34,262 nucleotides of DNA, from positions 9,442-43,703 of the forward strand of contig DCII01000054.1 of the NCBI GenBank assembly GCA_002315935.1, written 5' to 3'. A program made the position numbers and the translations under genes. Of the stretch, positions 8,391-16,449 are shown in pieces. This DNA is from Ruminococcaceae bacterium UBA1730 (lineage in GTDB: Bacteria > Bacillota > Clostridia > Oscillospirales > Acutalibacteraceae). Within the stretch, counting starts at the first letter, position 1; each line of letters opens with the position of its first letter. Under the pieces are notes generated by a model. That model saw only the letters and a program-made list of their open reading frames with translations. It had not been told where the DNA came from and ran no database searches.

Positions 8391-10417
8391 AATATTGCAG
8401 CCTTGTCAACACAAAGCAGGGAAGCCGTTCCGTTCACCGCTTCAGCAACGGAAATTCTCTTCCTCTCGTTCAGCTTCCGTTCGGAATGACGGCATTCTGT
8501 CCGCAGACGAACAGCGACAAAAGATGGTATTATCATCCCGAAAACCGCTCATTCGAGGGAATAAGGCTCACCCATCAGCCCTCTCCGTGGATTGCGGACT
8601 ACGGCTCAATGGTTTTTCTTCCGCAGATTTCTCCGCTCAAGGTCAGCGGAGATGGAAGATGGTCGGGAATCAGACCGCAGGATGCGGTTCTCTCTCCGTT
8701 CTATCTGAAATACCGTCTTCTTCGCACCCGTTCAACAATTGAGCTGACCCCCACGGAAAGATGTGCAAAAATCAGAGTTATCTTTGATAATGACGGCGAA
8801 AATTATTTTTCCGTTCTTCCCGTCAAGGATGATTACAGCTTTGAATTCAACGCAGAGGAAAATATTCTTTATGCTTCAACAAACTGCACCTTCGGCGGCG
8901 AAGCGGTTGATTTCAGAGAATATGTTGTTGTTTCGTTCCCCGGGGAAAGCGTTGACGCAGACAGCATAATGATTAATGACGGCGAAAAAGGCTCTGCCGT
9001 CAGCGGCGAAAACACCGCAATTCATATCCGCCTTAAAAACAAAGAAACCGAGATTTCGGTTGCCGCTTCATATGTTTCATTTGAGCAGGCAAAAATCAAC
9101 CTCGGCAGAGAAATTGGAAATAAGTCTTTTGAAGAAATAAAAACAGATGCCGAATACATCTGGGAGGACTACCTTTCAAGAATTGAAATTGAAGCGAAGG
9201 ACGAAAAACAGCTCCGTACCTTCTATTCCTGTATGTACCGTGCATTCCTCTATCCTCATAAATGCTCGGAATTCGATGCAAACGGAAAAGAAATCCATTA
9301 CTGCCCCCATGACGGCAAAATTCATGACGGCGTTCGCTACACGGATAACGGCTTCTGGGACACTTACAGAACAGTTTATCCCTTCTTTGCCATCGTTGCA
9401 AAGGACAAGCTCAGGGAAATGGTCAAGGCATTCATCAATGAATACAGAGAATGCGGATGGCTCCCGAGGTGGCTTTCAATCGGCGAACACGGCTGTATGC
9501 CGAGTACGCTCGTTGATGCGGTTATCTGCGATGCCGCCGCAAGAGGATTTGTTGAAAAGGAAGACCTCGAAACCGCTCTTGAGGGAATGCTCAAGCACGC
9601 AACAACAAATTCCCCCGATGACCGCTTCGGCAGAAACGGTGCAGAAAGTTATTGCAGACTCGGCTATGTTCCCTATGACGAACAGAAAGAATCCGTCAAC
9701 CTCACGCAGGATGCCGCATACGGCGACTGGTGCATTGCAGAAATCGCAAAAATGCTCGGCAAAGAAAATATTGAAAAAGAATACCGCATAAGAGCGAAAA
9801 ATTATAAAAATATCTTTGACACCGAAACGGGTTTTATGAGAGCAAAGGACACAAACGGCAATTTCCGTCCCGATTTCTCTCCCATCGGCTGGGGCAGAGA
9901 TTATACCGAAGGCTCGGCATGGCAGAATTCATTTGCCGTTCCTCACGATATGGAGGGTCTTGCCGAACTTTACGGCGGCAAAGAAAAGTTCTTTGAAAAA
10001 ATTGATGAGCTTTTTGCAACCGCTCCCGATTACGAAATAGTCGGCTACGACTGTGAAATTCATGAAATAACCGAAATGGCGGCGGCAGACTTCGGCCAGT
10101 GTGCAATCTCAAATCAGCCGAGCTTCCACATTCCCTATATCTATTCCGAACTCGGAGAGGTTGAAAAAACCGCTTATTGGGTTGAAAAAATGTGCGAAGA
10201 AGCATTCTCCTATGAGGATGACGGCTTCCCCGGAGACGAGGACAACGGCTCAATGGCTCTCTGGTATGTTTTCGGCGTTCTCGGATTTTATCCCTTCTGC
10301 CCCGGCAAAACATATTTCGTCAAGGGCAAAAAACAAGTCATAAAGTCAAAAATCAACGGCAAGGAATTTGACGCTGATGAATATAAAAACAGAATACCAT
10401 ACGATATTTTCAAATAA
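8387..10417 (+). CDS. Glycoside hydrolase family 92 (alpha-mannosidase fold), intracellular, with Gln at the usual acid position
   Basis: GH92 enzymes are Ca2+-dependent inverting exo-alpha-mannosidases. Family motifs are clear: FWDTYRTVYPFFAIV in the middle, NQPSFHIPYIY (576-586) and GDEDNGSMALWYVFG (616-630), with Asp617 and Asp619 at the catalytic-base region. No signal peptide is visible, so the protein is probably cytoplasmic. At 676 residues it is somewhat shorter than many secreted members (about 720-770). The segment usually written GNEPS, which holds the general acid Glu, reads SNQPS here (Gln577). A Glu-to-Gln change at this point is known in GH92 enzymes that cleave mannosyl-phosphate links, where no acid is needed, so that substrate type is a reasonable guess. 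It is translationally coupled to the FliB-like gene and followed by chbG. Confidence 0.87.
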   Translation: MKYCSLVNTKQGSRSVHRFSNGNSLPLVQLPFGMTAFCPQTNSDKRWYYHPENRSFEGIRLTHQPSPWIADYGSMVFLPQISPLKVSGDGRWSGIRPQDAVLSPFYLKYRLLRTRSTIELTPTERCAKIRVIFDNDGENYFSVLPVKDDYSFEFNAEENILYASTNCTFGGEAVDFREYVVVSFPGESVDADSIMINDGEKGSAVSGENTAIHIRLKNKETEISVAASYVSFEQAKINLGREIGNKSFEEIKTDAEYIWEDYLSRIEIEAKDEKQLRTFYSCMYRAFLYPHKCSEFDANGKEIHYCPHDGKIHDGVRYTDNGFWDTYRTVYPFFAIVAKDKLREMVKAFINEYRECGWLPRWLSIGEHGCMPSTLVDAVICDAAARGFVEKEDLETALEGMLKHATTNSPDDRFGRNGAESYCRLGYVPYDEQKESVNLTQDAAYGDWCIAEIAKMLGKENIEKEYRIRAKNYKNIFDTETGFMRAKDTNGNFRPDFSPIGWGRDYTEGSAWQNSFAVPHDMEGLAELYGGKEKFFEKIDELFATAPDYEIVGYDCEIHEITEMAAADFGQCAISNQPSFHIPYIYSELGEVEKTAYWVEKMCEEAFSYEDDGFPGDEDNGSMALWYVFGVLGFYPFCPGKTYFVKGKKQVIKSKINGKEFDADEYKNRIPYDIFK

Positions 10418-10432
10418 GAAAGGAAAAATAAA

Positions 10433-11332
10433 ATGGACAGATATTTAATTATCAATGCAGACGATTTCGGAATGTGCAGAGGCTCAAACCTCGGCGTTAT
10501 GGACCTTCTCAAGGACCCGAACAGTGCTCTCACTTCATCAACAATCATGGCTCCCTGTGCATGGGCTCCCGAGGCCTGCCGCTTTGCCGCAAAGAATCCT
10601 GAGCTTGCAATCGGCGTTCACCTCACTCTCACAAGCGAATGGGGCGACTACCGTTGGGCTCCCGTCAACGCAAACAACACCGATTCTCTGCGTGATGAAG
10701 AGGGCTTCATGTGGCACGAAAGCGTTGATGTTGAAAAACACGCCGACCTCGAAGAGTTGAAAAATGAAATCCTTGCTCAGATTAACCGTTGCAAAATTTT
10801 CGGTCTTACAAATCCTTCACATCTTGATAACCATATGGGTTCGCTTTACGGCATTGAAACAGGCAGATTTGAACTGCTTGAACTCACTCTCGGCATTGCA
10901 GGTCAGCTCGGTCTTCCTTTCCGTTTCCCTGCACAGTTCACCGATGCACAGTTCAACAACACAATGCTCGATATCAAAATTGACCGCCCGACCATTGAAG
11001 CAATTTTCGGCAAGGTAGTCGGCTTCACAAAGCAGGCAGGCGTTGCAATTCCCGATTTCCTGCTTCCCAACGAATGGGCACAGCCGCAGGAAAACAGTTA
11101 CGAAGATTTCAAAGAATATCTTCTTGACCTCTATGCAAATATGCCGAACGGCATCACCGAAACTTATCTTCACCCTGCTCTTGAAACCGATGACCTCAAG
11201 GGAACTTCAAGCGTATGGCACCGCAGAGTATGGGAATATCAGATTATGAAAGACCCGAAAACAAAACAGCATATCGAAGCCCACGGCATCAAGCTCATCA
11301 ATTACCGTGACCTCGCCGCAATGAAAAAGTAA
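10433..11332 (+). CDS. chbG: ChbG/YdjC family carbohydrate deacetylase
   Basis: This 299-residue protein of the YdjC-fold family removes N-acetyl groups from small oligosaccharides such as chitobiose derivatives in E. coli. The divalent-metal and catalytic residues are visible: NADDFG (8-13, Asp10/Asp11), GVHLTLT (His63) and SHLDNH (His130, His134). AGAAAGGA precedes the ATG by about 8 nt. The gene follows GH92 by 15 nt and ends the operon, so the two probably act on the same glycan. The true substrate cannot be read from sequence, and other acylated sugars are possible. Confidence 0.88.
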   Translation: MDRYLIINADDFGMCRGSNLGVMDLLKDPNSALTSSTIMAPCAWAPEACRFAAKNPELAIGVHLTLTSEWGDYRWAPVNANNTDSLRDEEGFMWHESVDVEKHADLEELKNEILAQINRCKIFGLTNPSHLDNHMGSLYGIETGRFELLELTLGIAGQLGLPFRFPAQFTDAQFNNTMLDIKIDRPTIEAIFGKVVGFTKQAGVAIPDFLLPNEWAQPQENSYEDFKEYLLDLYANMPNGITETYLHPALETDDLKGTSSVWHRRVWEYQIMKDPKTKQHIEAHGIKLINYRDLAAMKK

Positions 11333-11345
11333 ATCAGATATGACA

Positions 11346-11387
11346 AATCCCCACTTGGCGTTGAACCGAGTGGGGATTGATTTTTTT
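11346..11387 (+). terminator. Rho-independent terminator of the rlmB-chbG operon
   Basis: A perfect 10-bp stem, AATCCCCACT (11346-11355) with AGTGGGGATT (11369-11378), encloses a 13-nt loop and is followed by GATTTTTTT. It lies between the chbG stop and the convergent oadB stop. In the minus direction the U tract is weak (ATTTGTC), so termination of oadB here is less certain. Confidence 0.92.
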
Positions 11388-11389
11388 GT

Positions 11390-12607
11390 TTAATGATTGA
11401 ACATAAGGAGCATAAATCCTGCGGCAACGGCTGAACCGATAACGCCTGCAACATTCGGACCCATGGCGTGCATGAGAAGGAAGTTTTTGGGGTTATACTT
11501 TCTGCCCTCAACCTGCGAAACACGGGCCGCCATAGGAACAGCGGAAACACCTGCCGAGCCGATAAGAGGATTGATTTTTCCGCCTGTGATGAGGTAAAGA
11601 AGTTTGCCGAGAAGAACTCCGCCGGCAGTTGAAAAACTGAACGCAACAAGTCCGAGAACAACAATAAGAATTGTCTTAACCTGAATGAAATCCTGTCCGT
11701 TTGCCGTTGCACCGACCGTTGTGCCGAGCATAATCGTTACTATATTTGTGAGAGAATTCTGAGCTGTGTCGCTGAGTCTGTCTGTTACTCCGCACTCTTT
11801 GAAGAGGTTGCCGAGCATAAGGAAGCCGACAAGCGATGCGGCATCGGGAATAAGAAGAGCAACAATGATGAAAACAACAATCGGGAAAATAATCTTCTCA
11901 ACCTTGCTGACATTGCGGAGCTGCTTCATTTCAACTTCTCTTTCCTTCTTTGTTGTGAGAAGCTTCATAATGGGCGGCTGAATAAGAGGAATGAGTGCCA
12001 TATATGAATATGCGGCAAGAGCAATGGGAGCAAGCAACTGCGGAGCAAGTTTGGAAGCAGTCAGAATAGCCGTCGGTCCGTCTGCACCGCCGATGATGCC
12101 GATTGCCGCCGCTTCGCCTGCTGTGAAAGCAACTGCACCGCCTGTGATTTTACCGATTGAAATTGCAATCATAAATGCAACATAAATACCTAACTGAGCC
12201 GCCGCACCGAGAAGAAGACTGATGGGGTTTGCAAGAAGAGGACCGAAATCGGTCATTGCACCGATGCCGAGGAAGATAAGGCAAGGGAAAATCGAACTCT
12301 TAACACCTGCATATATAAGTCGCAGAACACCGTCATTATACCAATGTGCACCTTCAACAACATTGCTTGTGTCCATAAGTCCGGCAGGGTCTGCCATAAG
12401 ACCTGTTGAAGGCATATTCGCAAGAAGAATACCGAATGCGATTGGTACAAGAAGAAGAGGTTCAAACCTGAATTTGGGATGAATGGCAAGGAAGAGGAAA
12501 ACCAGTGCGACGATAATCATTATAAGGTTTTTCCAGCCGTCTGCCACGAAGAGTTGCGACAAGCCTGAACTTGCCCACAAACCCGCAAAAACATCAACAA
12601 TACTCAT
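11390..12607 (-). CDS. oadB: Na+-transporting carboxylate decarboxylase, beta subunit (OadB type)
   Basis: This 405-residue polytopic membrane protein is the part of the decarboxylase that removes CO2 from carboxybiotin and pumps Na+ outward. The invariant GGADGPTAI motif is present, with Asp176 matching the essential Asp of the Klebsiella enzyme. The second conserved region, with NPLIGSAGVSAVPMAARV, is also intact. The family is shared with glutaconyl-CoA and methylmalonyl-CoA decarboxylases; the neighbouring oadA-type carboxyltransferase points to oxaloacetate. It is the last gene of the operon, 11 nt after the biotin carrier gene. Confidence 0.94.
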   Translation of the reverse strand: MSIVDVFAGLWASSGLSQLFVADGWKNLIMIIVALVFLFLAIHPKFRFEPLLLVPIAFGILLANMPSTGLMADPAGLMDTSNVVEGAHWYNDGVLRLIYAGVKSSIFPCLIFLGIGAMTDFGPLLANPISLLLGAAAQLGIYVAFMIAISIGKITGGAVAFTAGEAAAIGIIGGADGPTAILTASKLAPQLLAPIALAAYSYMALIPLIQPPIMKLLTTKKEREVEMKQLRNVSKVEKIIFPIVVFIIVALLIPDAASLVGFLMLGNLFKECGVTDRLSDTAQNSLTNIVTIMLGTTVGATANGQDFIQVKTILIVVLGLVAFSFSTAGGVLLGKLLYLITGGKINPLIGSAGVSAVPMAARVSQVEGRKYNPKNFLLMHAMGPNVAGVIGSAVAAGFMLLMFNH

Positions 12608-12618
12608 TTCCGTCCTCC

Positions 12619-13002
12619 TCAGCCGATAACAGCCAGAACGGCATCTGTTTCAACAGTTGAGCCTTTCTGAACGAGAATTTGCTTAACTGTTCCGTCACAG
12701 GGAGCAACAATTTCATTTTCCATCTTCATTGCTTCGAGAATCATAAGAACATCACCGGTCTTGACCGATGCTCCTTGAGTTGCACTGACCGAAAGAATTG
12801 TGCCGGGCATAGGAGAATTTACCTTTGTTCCGTCAGCAGAAGCTACGGGAGCTGATGCAGGAGCCGCAACAGGAGCGGCAGCAGGGGCTACGGCAGGAGC
12901 GGCAACGGGAGCAGCTGCATCTGTTACTGCTGTGATAACGGCTTCGGTCTTTTCAACCTCAACCTCATAGTTTTTTCCATTGAGTGTTACGATATATTTC
13001 AT
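12619..13002 (-). CDS. Biotin carboxyl carrier protein of the decarboxylase
   Basis: This 127-residue protein has a short N-terminal strand region, a Pro/Ala-rich linker (about 30-55, repeated AAP/VAAP units) and a C-terminal biotinyl domain with EAMKMENE, in which Lys93 is the biotinylation site. It carries CO2 as carboxybiotin from the OadA active site to OadB. In Klebsiella this domain is fused to the alpha subunit; here it is a separate gene between oadG and oadB, as in many Firmicutes and in other sodium-pumping decarboxylases. Only 2 nt separate it from oadG. Confidence 0.94.
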   Translation of the reverse strand: MKYIVTLNGKNYEVEVEKTEAVITAVTDAAAPVAAPAVAPAAAPVAAPASAPVASADGTKVNSPMPGTILSVSATQGASVKTGDVLMILEAMKMENEIVAPCDGTVKQILVQKGSTVETDAVLAVIG

Positions 13003-13004
13003 AA

Positions 13005-13385
13005 TTATTTATCCTCCAACTTCTTGATTGATTTGAAATTGAGCCTGTTCAGAGGAATTCCGCTCTGATCGCTGACTATCGCCATAATAACGGCGGCAGT
13101 AGGTTCATCAACATCAACGAGGTCAAGTTTGCCTGCTGAATTTCCGTCTGCAAGAGGAGTTCCCGCAGTCTTTGGTGCTTCAACGGTTTCTTTAACCTCC
13201 GCTTTTTTGCTTTTGCCTGCAATCTTGAAAATCTTCGCCATAAGAAGAATGAAGCAGGCAATAAGTGCAAGTTCAAACATAACAACGCAGAGACCTGTTA
13301 CCGAAACTTTGAGTGCTTCGGGAATTTCAAGCACGGTTGAAGGATTATAGTTTGTTGCCGCAAGGGCGATTGCATTAATATTCAT
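13005..13385 (-). CDS. oadG: Na+ pump decarboxylase gamma subunit (OadG family)
   Basis: This 126-residue protein has one membrane segment (about 28-51, ending CFILLMAKIF), a charged and flexible linker, and a C-terminal helical cap (about 90-126, with DEPTAAVIMAIVSDQSG). In this family the small subunit anchors the carboxyltransferase to the membrane and helps assemble the complex. Sequence conservation is low, so the call rests partly on topology and on the position between oadA and the biotin carrier gene. It starts 11 nt after the oadA stop. Confidence 0.85.
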   Translation of the reverse strand: MNINAIALAATNYNPSTVLEIPEALKVSVTGLCVVMFELALIACFILLMAKIFKIAGKSKKAEVKETVEAPKTAGTPLADGNSAGKLDLVDVDEPTAAVIMAIVSDQSGIPLNRLNFKSIKKLEDK

Positions 13386-13396
13386 AATGTTCTCCC

Positions 13397-14776
13397 TCAG
13401 TCAACTTTCTTTATAGCATAGGTGAATGTGTTCTTCTTCTTTGCTTCACGGGCATCAAAGAATTTTTCTGCCTGTGCAGGGAATGCGATATATGAAAGAA
13501 CATCCTCATCGCAGGTCGCTCTGTCGCCGAGAGCTGCTCTTGCAGCTTCAACACCCGGCTCAAGAGTATCGGCAAATCTGCAGGTAACCGGCTTTTCATC
13601 GCCGAGAACAAGCTTCTGAAGCTCTTCGCTGACCTTGCCGGGAGCTTTGCCGTATTCGCCCTTGATGTAGCTCTTGACTTCCTTTGAAATGTTCTTATAT
13701 CTCTCACCTGCAAGAACATTTGCGGTTGCCTGAACTCCGACCATCTGACTCATGGGAGTAACAAGCGGCGGGAAACCGAGGTCTTCACGGACTCTCGGAG
13801 TTTCGAGAAGAACTTCGTCAAGCTTATCAAGCTTATTCTGAGCGGTCAACTGAGCAACGAGGTTTGAAAGCATACCGCCGGGAATTTGATAAATAAGAGC
13901 ATCCGTCTGCGTGCCCATAACAACGGGATTGAGAAGTCCGCTTTCGAGTGCCTTTGCTCTGACGGGCTTAAAGAAATCGTTGATTTCCTTGCAGATTTTT
14001 TCGTCAACGGGAACCTCGTAGCCAAGCTGTTTAAGAGCATAAACAAGTGTTTCGGTTGCGGGCTGTGAAGTGCCGCCCGAGAAGCATGAAATTGATGAAT
14101 CAATAACATCTGCTCCTGCTTCAACGCACTTGAGAAGTGTCATAAACCCGAGACCTGTTGTTGAATGAGTATGAACAACAACGGGAACTTTTACATTTTC
14201 CTTAAGAGCCTTAACAAGCTCATATCCCTCTTTGGGGCTCATAATACCTGCCATATCCTTAACGCAAATGGACTGAACGCCGAGAGCTTCAATCTCCTTT
14301 GCAAGCTTAACATAGTTTTCAAGGTTATGGATGGGGCTGAGGGTGTAGCATATTGTGCCTGATGCGTGAGCACCGTTCTTAAGGGTTTCGTCAACGGCAA
14401 CCTGAATATTGCGAACATCGTTGAGTGCATCGAAAATGCGGATTATATCAATTCCGTTTTCAACGCTCTTCTTGATGAAAAGACGAACAACATCATCGGG
14501 ATAATGCTTATATCCGAGAAGATTTTGACCACGCAGAAGCATCTGAAGCTTTGTGTTGGGACAGGCTTTTCTGATTTTGCGAAGTCTCTCCCACGGGTCT
14601 TCGTTAAGATAACGAAGGCAGGAATCGAATGTTGCACCGCCCCAGCACTCAAGTGAATAATAACCTGCTTTATCCATTGTTTTAAGAATGGGTTCAAAGG
14701 CCTCAAAGGGCATTCTCGTAGCTATGAGAGACTGGTTTGCATCTCTGAGCACGGTTTCAGTGAAGTTAACCTTCAT
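13397..14776 (-). CDS. oadA: Oxaloacetate decarboxylase alpha subunit (carboxyltransferase only)
   Basis: This 459-residue cytosolic enzyme of the DRE-TIM/PYC-OADA family transfers CO2 from oxaloacetate to biotin, releasing pyruvate. Visible active-site features are RDANQS (metal Asp12), LRGQNLLGY, CVKDMAG (Lys173, the carboxylated lysine position) and VHTHSTTG (His202 and His204, metal ligands). Typical fused OadA proteins are near 590 residues; this one stops before the biotinyl domain, which is encoded separately. AAAGGAAG precedes the ATG by 6 nt. It could also be labelled pyruvate carboxylase subunit B, but the OadB and OadG partners favour the sodium pump. Confidence 0.93.
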   Translation of the reverse strand: MKVNFTETVLRDANQSLIATRMPFEAFEPILKTMDKAGYYSLECWGGATFDSCLRYLNEDPWERLRKIRKACPNTKLQMLLRGQNLLGYKHYPDDVVRLFIKKSVENGIDIIRIFDALNDVRNIQVAVDETLKNGAHASGTICYTLSPIHNLENYVKLAKEIEALGVQSICVKDMAGIMSPKEGYELVKALKENVKVPVVVHTHSTTGLGFMTLLKCVEAGADVIDSSISCFSGGTSQPATETLVYALKQLGYEVPVDEKICKEINDFFKPVRAKALESGLLNPVVMGTQTDALIYQIPGGMLSNLVAQLTAQNKLDKLDEVLLETPRVREDLGFPPLVTPMSQMVGVQATANVLAGERYKNISKEVKSYIKGEYGKAPGKVSEELQKLVLGDEKPVTCRFADTLEPGVEAARAALGDRATCDEDVLSYIAFPAQAEKFFDAREAKKKNTFTYAIKKVD

Positions 14777-14798
14777 CTATATCTTCCTTTCATAGAAT

Positions 14799-14822
14799 GA
14801 AGAGCAGTTTTTCCTGCTCTTC
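14799..14822 (-). promoter_or_regulatory. Hairpin between glyS and oadA
   Basis: A 9-bp perfect stem (GAAGAGCAG with CTGCTCTTC, 6-nt loop) fills half of the 57-nt gap between the glyS stop and oadA. No U tract follows in either direction, and the oadA ribosome binding site begins about 12 nt downstream. It is therefore more likely a processing, stability or translation element than a full terminator. This is inference from structure alone. Confidence 0.55.
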
Positions 14823-14833
14823 TATAAATATTT

Positions 14834-16216
14834 TCAGAATGAAATGCGTGAGGAAATATATTCTTCAAGAGCATCAATTGCAACTCTTTCCTGCTGCATT
14901 GAATCTCTTTCTCTTACCGTTACGCAGTTATCTTCGAGTGAATCAAAGTCAAAGGTGATGCAGAAGGGAGTGCCGATTTCGTCTTCACGGCGGTAACGCT
15001 TGCCGATTGAACCTGTTTCGTCAAACTCAACCATGAATTTCTTCTGGAGCATCTCATATACCTTGAGAGCATCATCCGAAAGCTTCTTCGAAAGAGGAAG
15101 AACTGCCGCCTTGAAGGGAGCAACTGCGGGATTGAGATGAAGAACCGTTCTGACATCGTTCTTTTCTGCATCAATAACCTCTTCGTCATATGCTTCGCAG
15201 AGAAGAGCAAGAACCGTTCTGTCAAGACCGTAGGTTGATTCGATTATGAAGGGAATATATCTTTCGTTTGTGTCTGGGTCAAGATAATCCATCTTCTGAC
15301 CGCTGTATTCCTGATGTCTTGTGAGGTCAAAGTTTGTTCTGTTATGTGTGCCGTTGATTTCGCCCCATCCGAACGGGAAAAGGAATTCGATGTCGCAGGC
15401 AGCCTTTGCATAATGAGCAAGCTTTTCATGGTCATGATAACGAAGATTTTCGGGAGCAATTCCGAGGTCCTCAAAATACTTTCTGCCGTATGCCTTGAAG
15501 TATTCGTAAAGCTCGTTATCTGTTCCCTCCTTGCAGAAGGTCTGGAATTCCATCTGCTCAAACTCTATTGTTCTGAAAGTGAAATTACCTGGAGTGATTT
15601 CGTTTCTGAAGGCCTTACCTATCTGACCAATTGAGAACGGAAGCTTTGCTCTCATTGATCTCTGAACATTGAGATAGTTGACATATTCGCCCTGAGCATT
15701 TTCGGGGCGGAGATAGATAATGCTCTTGCTGTTATTTGTAACGCCTCTGAAGGTCTGGAACATGAGGTTGAATTCTCTAATATCGGTGAAATTATGCTTT
15801 CCGCAATGGGGACAGGGAATCGAATGAGCCTTGATATATTCAAACATCTCTTCCTTTGTCATGCCGTCTGCATGAGCTTCGGGGTCAAAATCATCAATGA
15901 GGTTATCAGCTCTGTGACGCATTTTGCATTCCTTGCAGTCAAGAAGAGGGTCAGAGAAGCTGGCAACATGGCCGCTTGCCTCCCAAACTCTGGGGTGCAT
16001 GAGAATATCAGCATCAACCTCAAAGCTGTTTTTTCTTTCCTGAATAAATCTTTTACGCCATGTATCCTTAACATTATTCTTGAGTCTTGAGCCGAGAGGA
16101 CCGTAATCCCAAGTATTTGCAAGGCCTCCGTAGATTTCGGAACCCGCAAAAATAAAGCCTCTGTTCTTGCAAAGAGCAACGATTTTTTCCATTGTTTTTT
16201 CGGTATTGTTCATCAT
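14834..16216 (-). CDS. glyS: Glycyl-tRNA synthetase, eukaryotic-type alpha2 class II
   Basis: This homodimeric class II synthetase charges tRNA-Gly. Motifs include the N-terminal FAGSEIYGG and WDYGPLG, a zinc-site pair (CKECKMRH and CPHCGKHN), and the core segments LRPENAQG, FRNEITPGNF (motif 2), EFEQMEFQ and the late anticodon-binding domain. About 460 residues is typical of this type, which differs from the two-subunit GlyQS enzyme. A TTG at 16222 is only 3 nt from GGGAG, whereas the ATG at 16216 is 8 nt away, so I place the start there. The leader is about 28 nt, too short for a T-box. oadA follows on the same strand without an obvious terminator. Confidence 0.95.
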   Translation of the reverse strand: MMNNTEKTMEKIVALCKNRGFIFAGSEIYGGLANTWDYGPLGSRLKNNVKDTWRKRFIQERKNSFEVDADILMHPRVWEASGHVASFSDPLLDCKECKMRHRADNLIDDFDPEAHADGMTKEEMFEYIKAHSIPCPHCGKHNFTDIREFNLMFQTFRGVTNNSKSIIYLRPENAQGEYVNYLNVQRSMRAKLPFSIGQIGKAFRNEITPGNFTFRTIEFEQMEFQTFCKEGTDNELYEYFKAYGRKYFEDLGIAPENLRYHDHEKLAHYAKAACDIEFLFPFGWGEINGTHNRTNFDLTRHQEYSGQKMDYLDPDTNERYIPFIIESTYGLDRTVLALLCEAYDEEVIDAEKNDVRTVLHLNPAVAPFKAAVLPLSKKLSDDALKVYEMLQKKFMVEFDETGSIGKRYRREDEIGTPFCITFDFDSLEDNCVTVRERDSMQQERVAIDALEEYISSRISF

Positions 16217-16250
16217 ATCCAAAACTCCCGCATTATAATTTTATGCTAAT

Positions 16251-16279
16251 ATAATACATTAATTGTTCCCCAAAGTCAA
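16251..16279 (-). promoter_or_regulatory. Sigma-A promoter of glyS
   Basis: On the minus strand, TTGACT (16274-16279) is followed after 17 nt by TATTAT (16251-16256), close to the sigma-A consensus. Transcription would start near 16244, about 28 nt before the glyS ATG. It probably also drives the oad genes downstream. Confidence 0.8.
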
Positions 16280-16358
16280 CGATTTTCGCCTAAAAAAGAC
16301 CACAAAAAACAACTGAACAAAACATGGTTTTTGTCTGTTTTGGCATTCCCTTTTTTTC

Positions 16359-16387
16359 TTGAATTTCTTTTCCTGCTATGATATAAT
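16359..16387 (+). promoter_or_regulatory. Sigma-A promoter of tetR-rluA
   Basis: TTGAAT (16359-16364), a 17-nt spacer and TATAAT (16382-16387) with TG one base upstream form a strong extended -10 promoter. The predicted start near 16394 is the first base or so of the 35-nt repeat, so the tetR leader begins with that repeat. Confidence 0.85.
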
Positions 16388-16392
16388 TAGGT

Positions 16393-16427
16393 AAACGCTG
16401 AATAAATGCATCGTCGCATCTTTTCGG
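16393..16427 (+). repeat. Dispersed 35-nt repeat, copy 2, in the tetR leader
   Basis: This copy matches the minus strand at 19-53 at 33 of 35 positions. It lies directly downstream of the tetR promoter and ends 22 nt before the ATG. It holds an imperfect palindrome (ATGCATCGTCGCAT), so it could serve as an operator for the adjacent TetR protein, but the second copy beside spoIIE suggests a dispersed repeat. Confidence 0.75.
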
Positions 16428-16449
16428 AATATTTTTACGGGGTGACAAA

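Noticed and set aside
9147..9791. 214-codon open frame within the GH92 gene
   Set aside because: It lies in another frame of a well-supported enzyme gene, with low-complexity Ser/Thr/Arg composition.
16217..16250. T-box or other riboswitch upstream of glyS
   Set aside because: The predicted leader is only about 28 nt, too short.
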